64,000 bases of DNA from Helianthus annuus (GCF_002127325.2 NC_035447.2:30935249-30999248), one strand, 5' to 3'; positions 1 through 10,912 are shown, counted from the stretch's first letter. Numbers and translations are program-made. The notes: generated by a model from the sequence alone, not told the origin.

Positions 1-484
1 CTCTAACCACGATAACCCCTTCCATGCTTTGCTCTTTGATCTCCCTCTTTTGAACAAGCATTCCACCAGGTCGTAACTCCCATTTAACTTCTGCATCAAT
101 GGTCGTATTACATTGTTGGAGACTAACTCTGTTTCTCTTACTATTGTTATTGTTATTGTCATTGATCTTGCCAAATCGTAATTTCGAAAAACTTCTAGAC
201 AATTTTATTGACTTAAACTTTATGATCATCATCTTTTGTTTGATGTCTTTCTTTCTGTTTATGCTTGTGGAAGGGAATGGTGAGAAGTTGGTAGTTATAT
301 ACTAGTCTTGAAGTTGAATATAATAAGGGCAAACATTGGGGTTAAATATGATATTGGAGGATTGTCCTTTTCATCTTTTTTTATGTTTATTGATAGGCAT
401 TAAGCACATGGGCCGGGTTGTGAAGGGTTGCTTAATTGGCGGCATCAAACATTTTAATTGTACATGTAAATATATATAAAAATA
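1..484. other. AT-rich intergenic DNA, no gene seen
   Basis: No reading frame here resembles a protein. The 68-codon frame at 99-305 is a run of leucine, isoleucine and phenylalanine codons from T-rich sequence and looks fortuitous. No terminal repeats or RNA gene were found. Confidence 0.5.
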
Positions 485-656
485 CTAGATTAGTTCCCCG
501 TGTGTTACACAGGCTGAACAATTTAAACTATATAATAAATATTTCCTGTAAAACAAAGACAGCCAAATTAGTAGATTGATTTAAGTGGGAAAACATAATT
601 AGAGAGGGCCCGAGGAAGTGTCATATGTCCCCAAATACGTTTCTTTTATATATAGA
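485..656 (-). mobile_element. Short non-autonomous Helitron-like element
   Basis: Read on the minus strand, the segment starts TCTATATATAAAAGAAAC, a typical plant Helitron 5' end. It finishes with a small hairpin (CCTGTGTAACACACGGGG, near 493-510), about ten bases and CTAG. The host bases outside are A and T, as expected for Helitron insertion. There is no TSD and no coding capacity. The 5' end could instead belong to a separate copy, because a second similar 5' terminus lies near 1125. Confidence 0.5.
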
Positions 657-1141
657 TGTTTTTAACTAACTTATTAATTGACTTTAATTAGTTAAGATTT
701 CTGTATTTTTTTATAATTAATAATAATATCGGTTCTATATTTAATAGTCAAATTATTATTGATCATGTATTCAACTTGATAAACAAACACAAACATATAA
801 TAACAAATTCAATAAATCAAAAACTATAAATGTCTTAACCATCTTAAAGTAATTAACCAAAAAAAATAAGGTATCAAACTCCAATGAATCCAATATATAA
901 AACAACAAAATTTGTATGATTTTGAAGTTGTTTAGAATTTTAATGCTTTGAGATCATAGTTATCCATTTGGAATTTAAATTTGGAGATAAATTATGACTT
1001 TTATAAGGAATCGAAATTTTCCTGAATTTAAAATTAAATTAATTAATAATAATAATTTATAATTAAGATAGTCTAGAATAATGACAAGTGTCCATTCATT
1101 GGTTTCTTTTATTATATAGTATAGATTATCAATTAGATTTA
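657..1141. other. AT-rich DNA with a second Helitron-like 5' terminus
   Basis: The minus strand from about 1125 reads TCTATACTATATAATAAAAG followed by a GACACTTGTCA-like stretch, again resembling a plant Helitron 5' end. I could not find its matching 3' hairpin. The 63-codon frame at 975-1166 is low-complexity and not convincing. Confidence 0.35.
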
Positions 1142-1671
1142 GGGGAATTGGTCTGTAACAATCCAACCTAGACCTTATTGACCATTAATAATCTCACCTC
1201 AGAATATTCCCCCCATCAGTCTCACCTTTCACCAATTTTTCCTATAATGGTCCCCCGTTAAAAAAACTTAACGGAGTTATGCTTTTTTTTCCAAATTACA
1301 AACAGATTTTTTGGGGCTTTTGATCAGAACGATGATACGAGTCCATTGATGTAAAACTTACTTCGAAATGGTGCTCCAAGTGACTTGATTTTGGTTAATT
1401 GGAAATTTAAACACCTGAATTGAAGCGTCGTTTTCATCGTTTGGAGCACCGTTTTGTGGCAAGTTTTACATCAATGGACTCGTATCGTCGTTCTAATCAA
1501 AAACCCTAAAAAATTTGTTTGTAATTCGGAAAATAACTCCGTTAAGTTTTTTTAACGGGGGACCATTGTAGGAAAAATAGGTGAAAGGTGGGACTAGTGT
1601 GGGGAATATTCTGAGATTGGATTATTAATAGCCAATAAGGTCTAGGTGTGATTATTACAGACCAATTTCAC
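1142..1671. mobile_element. Mutator-type foldback MITE (530 bp, 9-bp TSD)
   Basis: Two long inverted arms, about 1142-1380 and 1435-1671, pair over nearly their whole length. The ends read GGGGAATTGGTCTGTAA and, inverted, GTGAAATTGGTCTGTAA. The element is flanked by an exact 9-bp duplication, ttagattta, at 1133-1141 and 1672-1680. Long inverted repeats, G-rich ends and a 9-bp TSD are the signature of Mutator-like elements. No coding capacity. A related single arm occurs near 11250-11395. Confidence 0.85.
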
Positions 1672-1708
1672 TTAGATTTAAAATAAATGGCTAAGATTAA
1701 ATGAGTAG

Positions 1709-2071
1709 TGGCCTAGTGGTAAGAGGTTTGAGTTTTCCAATGGAGACTCAAGTTCAATTCCCACTTGTGTCATATTGGGGTGGATATAGTCAGAATAAGT
1801 CAGTAAAAGATTTAGACTAGGCCTTGTGTGAGGTTGTTAGTTCGATTCTCGAGCGTTTGTTACGCTAGAGAGTTATGCTCTTGTGGTGGCATAACGACTG
1901 TCAAGTGGCAGCTGTCGGTATGGTTTACCGGAGGAACGCCCAAAAAAGCCAAAACTTTGAAGCCAACGTGCGCCCGGTTAAGACAACATAGTCTGGCTAA
2001 AGTGGGGCAATACGGGGCTCTCCGATTCGGAGAGTGTGATAACCTTATACATGAATTTCACCGTTCAAAAA
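1709..2071 (+). mobile_element. SINE with two tRNA-like promoter heads
   Basis: An A-box-like sequence (TGGCCTAGTGG, from 1709) is followed by a B-box-like AGTTCAATTCCC near 1751. A second A-like/B-like pair follows (ACTAGGCCTTG near 1817, AGTTCGATTCTC near 1840), so the head looks dimeric. The body ends in an A-run and is flanked by aaatgagtag at 1699-1708 and 2072-2081. This is what RNA polymerase III-transcribed SINEs look like. The 99-codon frame across it is not a gene. Confidence 0.65.
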
Positions 2072-2081
2072 AAATGAGTAG

Positions 2082-2338
2082 AATTAAAAAAAAAAGAGTC
2101 GTATGGGTTAATTTAGGGGTATTCTAGTCCATCCAAGGCAATACTTTCTCTCTCCTTCAATTCCCCCGTTTTTAAAACGTTAATAACTCTTTCATACGAC
2201 ATTATTTTTAACAAAAATTGCACCATAAAAATGAACATTTTTTATCTTTAAAACGAGTGTACTATTGCTATACTCTAAAAAAATTCAAAAACCAAGATGC
2301 GTAAAATACAATGGAATAAACAACACACTATAACTCAG
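2082..2338. other. AT-rich DNA, no feature recognised
   Basis: No frame, inverted repeat or RNA gene was recognised. The stretch near 2160-2260 has the look of common plant dispersed repeats, but no boundary could be set. Confidence 0.4.
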
Positions 2339-2950
2339 GGTTTTAACATGGTAATGTTTATGTTTTAACATGGTCATGCCTTTGTTCCAACATGATCATG
2401 TTTCTATTTTAGCATGATCATGTTCTTTGATGTTCATTGAAGTGTAGATTCTAAAACGCAATGAAATCCAAAATCAAGATTTTACAATGCAGGTTCTAAA
2501 ACGCAATGGAGTTTTAACATGGTCATGTTTATGTTTTAACAAGGTCATGCCTTTGTTCCAACATGATTATGCTTCTATCTTAGCATGGTCATGTTCTTTG
2601 CGCTCGCACTCCAGGTTCTAAAACGCAATGGGTTTTAACGTGGCCATGTTTATATTTTAACATGGTCAGGCCTTTGTTCCAAAATGATCATACTTCTATT
2701 TTAGCGTGATCATTTTCTTTGCATTCCAGGTTCTAAAACGCAATGAAACCCAAAATCAAGATTTTGCACTGTAGGTACTAAAACGCAATAGGTTTTAACA
2801 TGGTCATGTTTATGTTTTAACATGGTCATGCCTTTGTTCCAACATGATCATGCTTCTATATTAGCACTATCCTGTTATTTGCACTCCAGGTTCTAAAACG
2901 TACATTCCAGGTCTAAATCGCAATGGGTTTCACATGATTATTGTTTTGTT
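2339..2950. repeat. Tandem array, about four units of roughly 120-170 bp
   Basis: Each unit starts with TTTTAACATGGTCATG, runs through CCTTTGTTCCAACATGATCATG and closes with GGTTCTAAAACGCAATG. Units begin near 2339, 2512, 2632 and 2791. Unit length alternates because some units carry an extra block ending in AAAACGCAATG. Copies are diverged, so the array is not recent. Confidence 0.7.
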
Positions 2951-4071
2951 TTAACACCCAAAAGAACAAAAATGAAAAAGAACTCTAACTAAAACATAAT
3001 ATGATGAAAAACATAATTGAGGTTTGGCAACCTAAAATGCAATGAAAAAAAAAAACATAACTTACAAAAAGATCTCCGATTAATGAAGGTTGACGAACAA
3101 AGAACTCCGAGAAACTAGTTGCAGTGGCGGTGGGTGGTGGAGCGGTGGCGGTGGATGGTGGAATGGCGGTTTCGGATCAGAACAACGCAATAGGTGGTTG
3201 AAGGTAGTGGTGGTTTCAGATCTGGTTTTCTGCAAGATTGTGGCGATCGTAGATGGTGGTGGTGTTAGTTATGATGTGATAGTTTATGATTTTGAAAATG
3301 GTGGATTTTAGTATACAGGAAAAAGTCTTGAATTGAAGATGTTGTGTTCTTGTGGAAGCTGGGTTTTTGAAGATGGTGGGTTTCAACTAAAATAACCCTT
3401 CTTATATTATTTATTGTATTTTTTCTTAACATAATTGTTTTACTAATATAAACATTACCAGAAGAAAATTGTTGTTTTAGGGCTTTTATGTATAATTTTG
3501 ATGCATGAAATTACCAATTTATAACAAGAAGAAGTTATAATTTGGGGGAGGTTGCATGATAGGTTTTCACGTGTTTGCAATTTTTTTTTATATATTAAGT
3601 CTATTCACTAACAAGAAAATACAATAGTCTCGAATAAACATGTATTTCACACCTTCGAAGTTGCATTAATGTATATTGTAGTTTCACTATATTATTTTTA
3701 AATAAAATCGATTATATTAAAATAATTAGGTTAGAATCCCGTATATTTTACAGGTAGAATAAATGAAACGTTGTAAGAAGTTATATTAAAAAAAAAAACG
3801 TTATTACACTAAAAATCACCAAAAAAATTCAAACTTATGTCATGTTGATCAGTTGAGACTAACACAATTATGTAAAAATTAGCATATACTTAGGAGTAAA
3901 ATGCCATTTTCGTCAAGGTTTGACTACTTTTTCGACTTTCGTCCCTTAGGTGCCATTTTCATCCCTGAGGGTCAAATTTCGAGCAACGAAAGTCGCAATA
4001 AATTAGCAAACTCAAGAATGAAAACAACAATAAAACGCAAACATGAAGTACACAAATACACAAAAAAGTTA
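2951..4071. other. Non-coding DNA with a GGTGG-rich patch and a Helitron-like hairpin
   Basis: Positions 3110-3310 are a G-rich simple repeat (GGTGG and GGCGG), and the 73-codon frame there is a glycine/tryptophan artefact. Near 3723-3760 the minus strand shows CCTGTAAAATATACGGG, resembling a Helitron 3' hairpin, without a clear partner end. Nothing else was identified. Confidence 0.35.
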
Positions 4072-5526
4072 GGATAAATTACAATTTTCGTCCTTTATGT
4101 TTGTATTGAATTGCAATGGATAACCTTTAACTTCAATAATTACAGTCACAATCCTTTATTTGGAAAACTCATTACACCTTTCGTCCTTTACCACTAACTA
4201 GGTTAAATTTTTTTGTTAAGTCTATTCACTTAAGGATAATTTTGTAATTTTACCTATTTACCTATTTAGTTAATTTAACATCCTTTTAAATGTTACCTAA
4301 AAACATGTTAGACCCATCTCATATGCGCCTCCATCTGCAACACACTCCCTCTGCAACTCAATCTGCCACCACCACCACCCCACATTCCCCACCCACCACC
4401 CCTTCCCACGCACCACCCCCACCCCCACCCCCACCTCCGTTTACCCTCCTCTTTCCGCTGCAACCTCTCCGTCACTTCATCCCCAAAACTCGAACCCGAA
4501 CCCGTTTACACCTCCGTCAAATCCTTCGTCCCAGCCACCGTCGCCAACCTTGGTCCCGACTTTGACTTCTTAGGCTGCGCCATTGATGGAATCGGAGACT
4601 TCGTCACCCTCAAAGTCGACCCACAAACCCCAACCGGCGAAATCTCAATCTCCGACATCACCGGAACAGGTAACTCAGCTAAAAAAATTAAGCAAAAATC
4701 CTAACTGGAATTGTGCCAGAATAGCCGCTATCTCCGTCATGAAAATGCTCAATATCCGATCTACTCACTGATTTCATAACTTACAGTCTCACATACTTGC
4801 ATTTATTATAGTTAAGTGATGTTCTACCAATTGTATGGATATTAACTGTTTCCTATTCTATTTGTTTTAGTGCTGGTTTGAGTTTGCTATGTACAGAGTG
4901 TATGTGAGCTTGATAACAAGGTTTTTTTACTATTAATTTCATGGATATAAATTGTTTGTTATCATAGCATTGCTTCTGTTGATTAACCTGCACATGCTTT
5001 GATGTATCTGCACTCTGAATTACCGAATTCACTTTTTAGGGTCTAGCGACACCAGTGCAGCAGCTACTGTCGTAGCTGTTAATGAACTGATGAGATCAAA
5101 AAAAGGGGAGTCGTGGTGGTGGTGCTTATGACAAATCTGGAGAATTGGGGCGGCCGTAGTGGTGGTGCTTATGACAGATGCGATTTTATAGATGGTGGTG
5201 GTGCTTGTGGTGGTGGTATGGCGGTAGTGTCTGTGATAATGGTGTGGTGGTGGCGGCGGTCTAGTATGGTGGGTGTTATAAACAAGGGGTTAATGGTGAA
5301 AGATGGGTTTTACAAGGAAGGAAGAAACAAGCTGTGAAAAGACATAAATGCCCTCACATGAGGTGCACATGATACGACTTACTGTTTAAAATTAACCAGG
5401 TTAGTGTTAAAGGACCAATGGTGTAATGAGTTTTCCAAATAAAGGATTGTGACTGTAATTATTAAAATTAAAGGCTATCCATTGCAATTCAATACGAACA
5501 TAAAGGACGAAAAGTGTAATTTACCC
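4072..5526. mobile_element. Pack-MULE carrying homoserine kinase gene fragments
   Basis: Terminal inverted repeats of roughly 130-150 bp (about 4072-4215 and 5385-5526) start GGATAAATTACAATTTTCG and, inverted, GGGTAAATTACACTTTTCG, and pair closely throughout. An exact 9-bp duplication, aaaaagtta, flanks the element at 4063-4071 and 5527-5535. The interior is GC-richer than its surroundings and matches plant homoserine kinase in pieces, next to C-rich and GGTGGT-rich simple repeats. Long terminal inverted repeats, a 9-bp TSD and captured gene sequence define a Pack-MULE. There is no transposase, so movement would need an element elsewhere. Confidence 0.9.
4318..5092 (+). pseudogene. HSK: Captured homoserine kinase fragments (broken)
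   Basis: Homoserine kinase makes O-phosphohomoserine in chloroplasts, for threonine and methionine synthesis. Three pieces of it are visible. From about 4438 to 4670 the frame gives FRCNLSV, EPEPVYTSVKSF, ATVANLGPDFDFLGCAIDG and EISISDITGTG: the end of the transit peptide plus the N-terminal GHMP-kinase region. After a frameshift in the A-run at 4681, KNPNWNCARIAAISVMKML continues to 4766 and hits a stop. After about 270 bp of unrelated AT-rich DNA, GSSDTSAAATVVAVNEL (5039-5089) matches the stretch after the ATP-binding glycine loop. The usual LGPGFDFLG reads LGPDFDFLG, and the C-terminal half is absent. It cannot make an enzyme. The identification is from memory of the family and is strong because three collinear pieces match. 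Confidence 0.85.
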
Positions 5527-5709
5527 AAAAAGTTATTTTGATGAAACAAGGATAAATGACTAAACCTAGATGCGATTTTGGTATTTTACCATCTATACCT
5601 AGAGGTATCAATGTACGGGCAAAGATTTTTAAATGGTTTTTACAGTTTGTATACAAAATGTGGTTTGTATTTGATCATAAACAACACATTTATATTCATA
5701 TTAACTTTG

Positions 5710-6127
5710 TAGAATAGTAACCAAGTTTTAAAAGTGTTCTAATTAGGTCACTCAAGTTTCAAAAGTGTTCAATCAGGTAACTCAATATTCATTCTTCATT
5801 AAAATTAATGGTTTTTTCATCCATTTTATAGGTAACCATGGCGATGTGGATTTTTGTTTGTTTTTTCTCTTTTATTTGATGCTAACGTCGAGTGATGACG
5901 CGGATTGTAACTTGTTTTTTAATTTTTAATGTAATTAAATGGTTTTTATTTTTAATAAATATAATTTCATATATTAAAAAAATTTGACCCTAGCATCTTA
6001 TGCTCCATTTTTTTTTTGACATATGGAAAAAAGGACATGGTTCGATTTGAATGTTAAGCTATCTAATTGGGAAAAAAAACCCACTAGTGACCTAATTAGA
6101 AAATTTTAAAATTTGGTTACTATTCTA
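5710..6127. mobile_element. Foldback MITE, probably Mutator-type
   Basis: The left arm TAGAATAGTAACCAAG (from 5710) and a further TTCTAATTAGGTCACT (5737 on) reappear inverted at the right end (about 6085-6127). Interior AT-rich and non-coding. No exact TSD was found, so the family call rests on the long inverted repeats only. Confidence 0.6.
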
Positions 6128-6701
6128 TGAAATTTTCCCTATATATTATTGTAACAAATACATATAATTATCATACCGAAAAATGTGGCCGTATTTAGTA
6201 TAATTAGCTAAATGATGTATATGTTCAAATTAATCTTAGAAGGGGACAGATTCTGGTTAGTGTGGGTGCCGATGATTTAGGGTTGGTATCAACCCATGTG
6301 TTAAATAGAGAAAGATAATTTAAATTAAGTTTATAATGTTATGTATGAGCCATTAGTATATAGAGATTGTATTGGCGACCTTCATGACATTTTCTGTATT
6401 TTTCAGGCTTCTTTGTTTCTTTTCGTAAGAATGAAATAAGAGAAGATGTTTAATTTACTTCTATTTGTGTAAATTGTGTTCATCACATTCACAATTAAAA
6501 TCATGCTTTAATACTAGAACATATAAGTACTCTATGTTGTATCCCATGTTCAAATAACTAATGGCGTAACCGCACAACAATATCAAAAGTGTCTAAGAAT
6601 TATGAAGTTCTACAGAGAGACATAGTATTTTTATGTTGATTATGTAAACTATAAATAAGCACTACATTTGGTTTATTTAAGCACTACATTTGGTTTATTT
6701 A
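6128..6701. other. AT-rich intergenic DNA, no gene seen
   Basis: Nothing coding. A 22-bp direct duplication containing CACTACATTTGGTTTATTTA lies at about 6660-6701, immediately beside the next MITE. Confidence 0.5.
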
Positions 6702-7018
6702 GGGTGAAGGGGATGCACCCCTCATGAGATGGGGAAAATTTTCATCCACCCAATCATGATGTGCATGTCAATTCCCTTCTCATACACCACTCTTGCCCAA
6801 AAAACATAAGAGGTGGTTTCACCCAAACTACTTAAAAAATACATGATTGGTTGAAAGAGAGTGGGACCCACCATTACCCTCTCTCCCTCCTCTTCCCTGC
6901 ATGCGGCAACAACTCCCCGCAAAAAACCTTCACCGGGCGGCAATTGGGGGACGGCGATGGAATCCCCTCGTGGCAAACTCCTTCCCCGCATGCCTCCCCG
7001 CTTCCACCCCCTTCACCC
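6702..7018. mobile_element. Tourist-like (PIF/Harbinger) MITE
   Basis: The ends are GGGTGAAGGGG and, inverted, GGGTGAAGGGGG, flanked by a 3-bp TTA duplication at 6699-6701 and 7019-7021. Short inverted ends with a TTA/TAA target are typical of PIF/Harbinger MITEs. Sequence inside (CACCCAATCA, CATGTCAATTC) is shared with the MITE at 14597. The frames on both strands across it are fortuitous. Confidence 0.8.
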
Positions 7019-8566
7019 TTATAAAAGATGGAATATGAAGTTGACAACAAATAAAGATAATGTGGGTAATTGTATAAAGTTTTATGTAAGATCACAAATT
7101 GTCTATTCTTTGTAACACCCTAAAAATACTGAATTCGGTTATCACACTTATAATGATATTTAACACGATGTGTTATAACTAGGAATGTTCTATCCTAGTT
7201 AAAGCTTGGTTATTTACTAGTGGAAATAATTGGGTTTAAATCAAATAATATAAGTGTCGTAACTAGAAATATTTAACCTAGCTAACTACATATAATATGT
7301 TGATAAAAGAGTGAATGATGCCTTAGTCTTAAAATAAAAACCCCAAACTTGAGGGGCCAAAAAGGAAAAAAAATCAGAACTTACATGGGTTAAATGAAAA
7401 TAAAAACACTACACACACGTCCCAGAGGAGGAGAAAAAGGGGCAACCCCTCTTTAATCTTAAATCACTAAATTGAAGGGGAAATTGAGCCTCAAATTCGT
7501 GCATGAACGCGAATTATCGATCACCAACATTAGAGGATCACAAGGTATGTTTAAAAACCTAGATTGGTGAAAGTCATAATTTGAGACAAGTAGAATACTT
7601 GCAATTAAATTGTTGGATTATGATCCAAAGATGAAATTGAGTGTATATGTATGCTTAGTTTCGTTAGACATAATGAAATTATGAAGTATTTGATGTAAGA
7701 TTCCTTGTAAGTGATTAACAAGTAGTTTATGAAGTGGGTTTTGATAATATGATTAAGTTGATGATATACTTATGTTTATGATCACCATGAATGGTAGTAA
7801 TAGGAAGATACATGAACAATTTATGAGTTTGAGTATATGTTCATACTTGCCATGAAATGGGTTTTGTATGATAAAATGAAATTGATGTTATATTCATGTT
7901 AATAAATGCTTGAAATCATCATGTGTATATGAATGATTAAAATCTTTGGCTAAGTTTGATGTTTGGGTAATTTCCATACATATGATGCCATGGGTTGTTT
8001 CATGGTCATGAAATATAATGATTGACAGATTAACAGACAATGACTGAAAACTATGTTAACTTGATGTTAACAATTACATGAACTTGGTTGAAGAATGTAG
8101 TTAAAATGGTGGCCTAAAAGTAGCACCTACCGGGTAATTAATGAAATGCCTAAATGAGTTGTTGAACTTATTTGTGGATTTGTGTATGTTAATAGGCAGT
8201 TGACTTTTAAAGTCAAACTGACCTATAATATGATCAAATGGTAATTTTGGTATAAAGTCCGTAAAGTGGGATAGTTGCGATAAAGATGACTAATCTAACC
8301 ATTTTGCGAATGATAAATGGTAGTTTGACCCTTGACAAACTAGGTGGAAGCTTAGGAAGAAGCGGGCCAGACGAATCAATACGCGGGAAAAAAACATAAT
8401 CGAATGCAAGGTAAGTAAAGCTTACATCTTTTAAATAGAATATTTATTCATGTATTTGGTAAAGAACAAGGTGACTTAGTATTTGAAATAAATCCTTGAA
8501 ATATGACGTTCCAACACGAATCGAACGGGTCGTAACAAGTCAAAATGGTAAGAAACCATATTTAAT

Positions 8567-8925
8567 GGGTAAAAAGGGTAAAATGGTAATTTGGTCACGT
8601 GTTGACGAATAAACAATAAGTTTTGAAAAGTTACCTTATGGTGTAAGCCATAATGGGTAAAAAGGGTAAAATGGTAATTTGGTCATGTGTTGACGAGTAA
8701 ACAATAAGTTTTGCAAAGTTACCTTATGGTGTAAGGCATAATGGGTAAAAAAGGGTAAAATGGCAATTTGGTCAAGTGTTGACGAATAAACAATAAGTTT
8801 TGAAAAGTTACCTTATGGTGTAAGCCATAATGGGTAAAAAGGGTAAAATGGTAAATTGGTTAAATGTTGACGAATAAATGATGAGTTCTAAAAAGACACC
8901 CTATGGGGGAAGCCATAAAGGGTCA
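8567..8925. repeat. Tandem repeat, about four copies of an 88-bp unit
   Basis: Units start GGGTAAAAAGGGTAAAATGG at 8567, 8655, 8743 and 8832. Each contains GTGTTGACGAATAAACAATA and ACCTTATGGTGTAAG. The first three are very similar; the fourth is more diverged and fades into related sequence to about 9100. Confidence 0.85.
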
Positions 8926-10006
8926 AACGAGTAAAGAAACGACATTTATGAAATATGACCAATTGGTGAAAATCGTAACAGGTCAAATGAGTGAAATGCT
9001 AAATAAATACCATTCTGCAATATATAATGTTTGGTCGTCCTAATGCAAAAAGGGTAAGACAAGAGGTGGGTAAAAGGGTCATTTAAGCCAAATGGGTCAA
9101 ATGATGATGTTATCACCATTTGACAATAATATGACTAATGATTGCTTGTCGAGTCTTATGCTCACAAGGGTGAATAGTGTATGGGATTGCATTGCTATTA
9201 ATTAGCAACTAATAAGGCAAGATATTAAACGGGTCAATGCTTTGACTCGAGCCAGGTATGTGTAATGGGTCAAACTCTCAATGATGACTTAGGGCCTGGG
9301 GAGAGTTAATTGAGTTATGGGTGGATAGTGGATTACCTAAAGTGAGGTATATCTAGAAATTTTAAATTTGAGATATTACGTTCTTGGGAACACAATAAAT
9401 TTTAAACGAAGTACGGGTTAAAAGTGTCACTTGGTCAAAACAGGCTTTTAAATGTCCTTTGTTGTTGAAAGGACTAAAATTTGACTAAAACGCCCCCAAA
9501 TAGCAAACCGGGCAAACGACCCTTAAGGATAGTTTTAAAATGAGTTTTATATTTGGGTGGACCCATTCGGTGGTATAAAAGTGAAAGGTGTAAGCTTTTT
9601 TAGCTTAATGCCTCCTAACGGGTCATATTTGTAAATTGTCGATCTGGAGGGTAGAATCGGCATATAATGTTTTTACTAACATAATTCACCACAAATATAG
9701 TCGTGGCGGAAGATAAATGAAAGTATTAGTGTGGAAGTAGGAGGTATGGAAAGAATAAGCAAGATTTTAGCTTAGTGCTCGAATCTTGATAATGGGTCAA
9801 ATAATTATATGCGCGAATCGGGTAACGAGTGCATAATTCATAAAAACTAAGAATCCGGGTTAAAGATTTTGGGTTAAATACGTAGGCAAATGTTTTACGA
9901 TCATTTAGAAACAAGTTTCAATTGAAACGCACAAGTAACTAACAAGTTACGGAGTTTTACGTAAAAAGGATAAAATTAGAAAAGATGCAGAGAAGCTGAG
10001 CCGTAA

Positions 10007-10100
10007 CCTACGGTTGCCAGCCGTAGGCTAAGGCAGGGAGCTGCTGATTTTTTTTGGGCAGTGTTGGGCGTAAGCTACGGCAGCCCAGCCGTAGCTTACG
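10007..10100. repeat. Cluster of short GC-rich palindromes
   Basis: Four related, partly self-complementary motifs are packed together: GCCGTAACCTACGG, GCCGTAGGCTAAGGC, CGTAAGCTACGGC and GCCGTAGCTTACG. They stand out against AT-rich flanks. Function unknown; compare the palindrome clusters in the two LTR families further right. Confidence 0.6.
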
Positions 10101-10221
10101 ATGGGTTTGTCTAGCTAAATATTTGTTTGTTGTTTTTGGCATTTGGGTCCGTTTAAATACTCGTAGACACTATATTACTAACGTAATTGGTGATTTATGA
10201 AATCTAGGTAATGAGTTTGAA

Positions 10222-10912
10222 TAAGAAGTGAGGTTTATAAGCGCGCAAGATGGAGGTAGCGGAGATGAGAATGTTGAGGTGGATGTGTGGCCACACGAGG
10301 TTAGACCGAATAAGAAGTGAGGTTTATAGGGATTGGTTAGGAGTAGCTAGTATATCAGACAAGTTAAAAGAGGGGAGATTGAGATGGTTTGGGCATGTGA
10401 AGAGGAGGCAGTTAACAGAACCAGTTAGAGCAGTGGAAACCATAACAGTGGAAGGAAGGAGGGGTAGAGGCAAGCCCAAGTTGACTTGGGATGAAAGACT
10501 TAGGAAAGATTTGGTAGAGTTGCACCTCTCTGAGGACATGGTTCAGGATAGGAGTTCGTGGAGACGTAGGATTAAGGTTAAGGACTTGTAGGTGAGGGTA
10601 TAGACGTGCCCTAGCATTGCCTTGGGAAGGGGTGTTACTTTTCTTTTACACTTTAGGTAGGTTAACATATGATGATTTTCTTGTATCTATGCCTATGTTT
10701 GCATGCTAATGATCTATCTGACTACTGCTACGCTATTTACTTACCCACCTGCTGGTTGTTTTGGAGCCGGGGGTCTGTCAGGAAGCAGCCTCTCTATTTG
10801 CAGGATAGAGGAAAGGTTTGCCTACATCCCACCTCCCCCAGACCCTACTAATAGTTCTGCTATTTGTGGGATATACTGGGTATGGTTGTTGTTGTTGTTG
10901 TTGTTGTTGTTG
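10222..10912 (+). mobile_element. 5'-truncated RTE-type LINE
   Basis: The insertion is flanked by an exact 17-bp duplication (taggtaatgagtttgaa, 10205-10221 and 10913-10929). It ends in a TTG microsatellite (about 10885-10912) after GTGGGATATACTGGG, the usual 3' tail of plant RTE LINEs. Only the extreme 3' end of the reverse transcriptase ORF is present, as expected from incomplete target-primed reverse transcription. A 20-bp sequence, AATAAGAAGTGAGGTTTATA, occurs at both the 5' junction (10220) and inside the element (10309). Confidence 0.9.
10250..10591 (+). pseudogene. C-terminal tail of RTE LINE reverse transcriptase protein
   Basis: The frame contains EMRMLRWMCGHTRLDRIRSE, LRWFGHVKRR and RGRGKPKLTWDE, the conserved tail of plant RTE-clade LINE proteins downstream of the reverse transcriptase. 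It ends at a natural stop (10589-10591) followed by the 3' UTR and TTG tail. Endonuclease and catalytic reverse transcriptase domains are missing through 5' truncation, so it has no activity. The apparent start codon is only the first ATG in the surviving piece. Confidence 0.85.

Noticed and set aside
4290..4565. 91-codon proline/threonine-rich frame as a gene
   Set aside because: It is an off-frame reading of C-rich simple repeat and the captured homoserine kinase; the homologous frame is different.
6722..7115. Several overlapping frames of 63-89 codons on both strands
   Set aside because: They fall within a Tourist MITE with exact TSD and show no protein family features.
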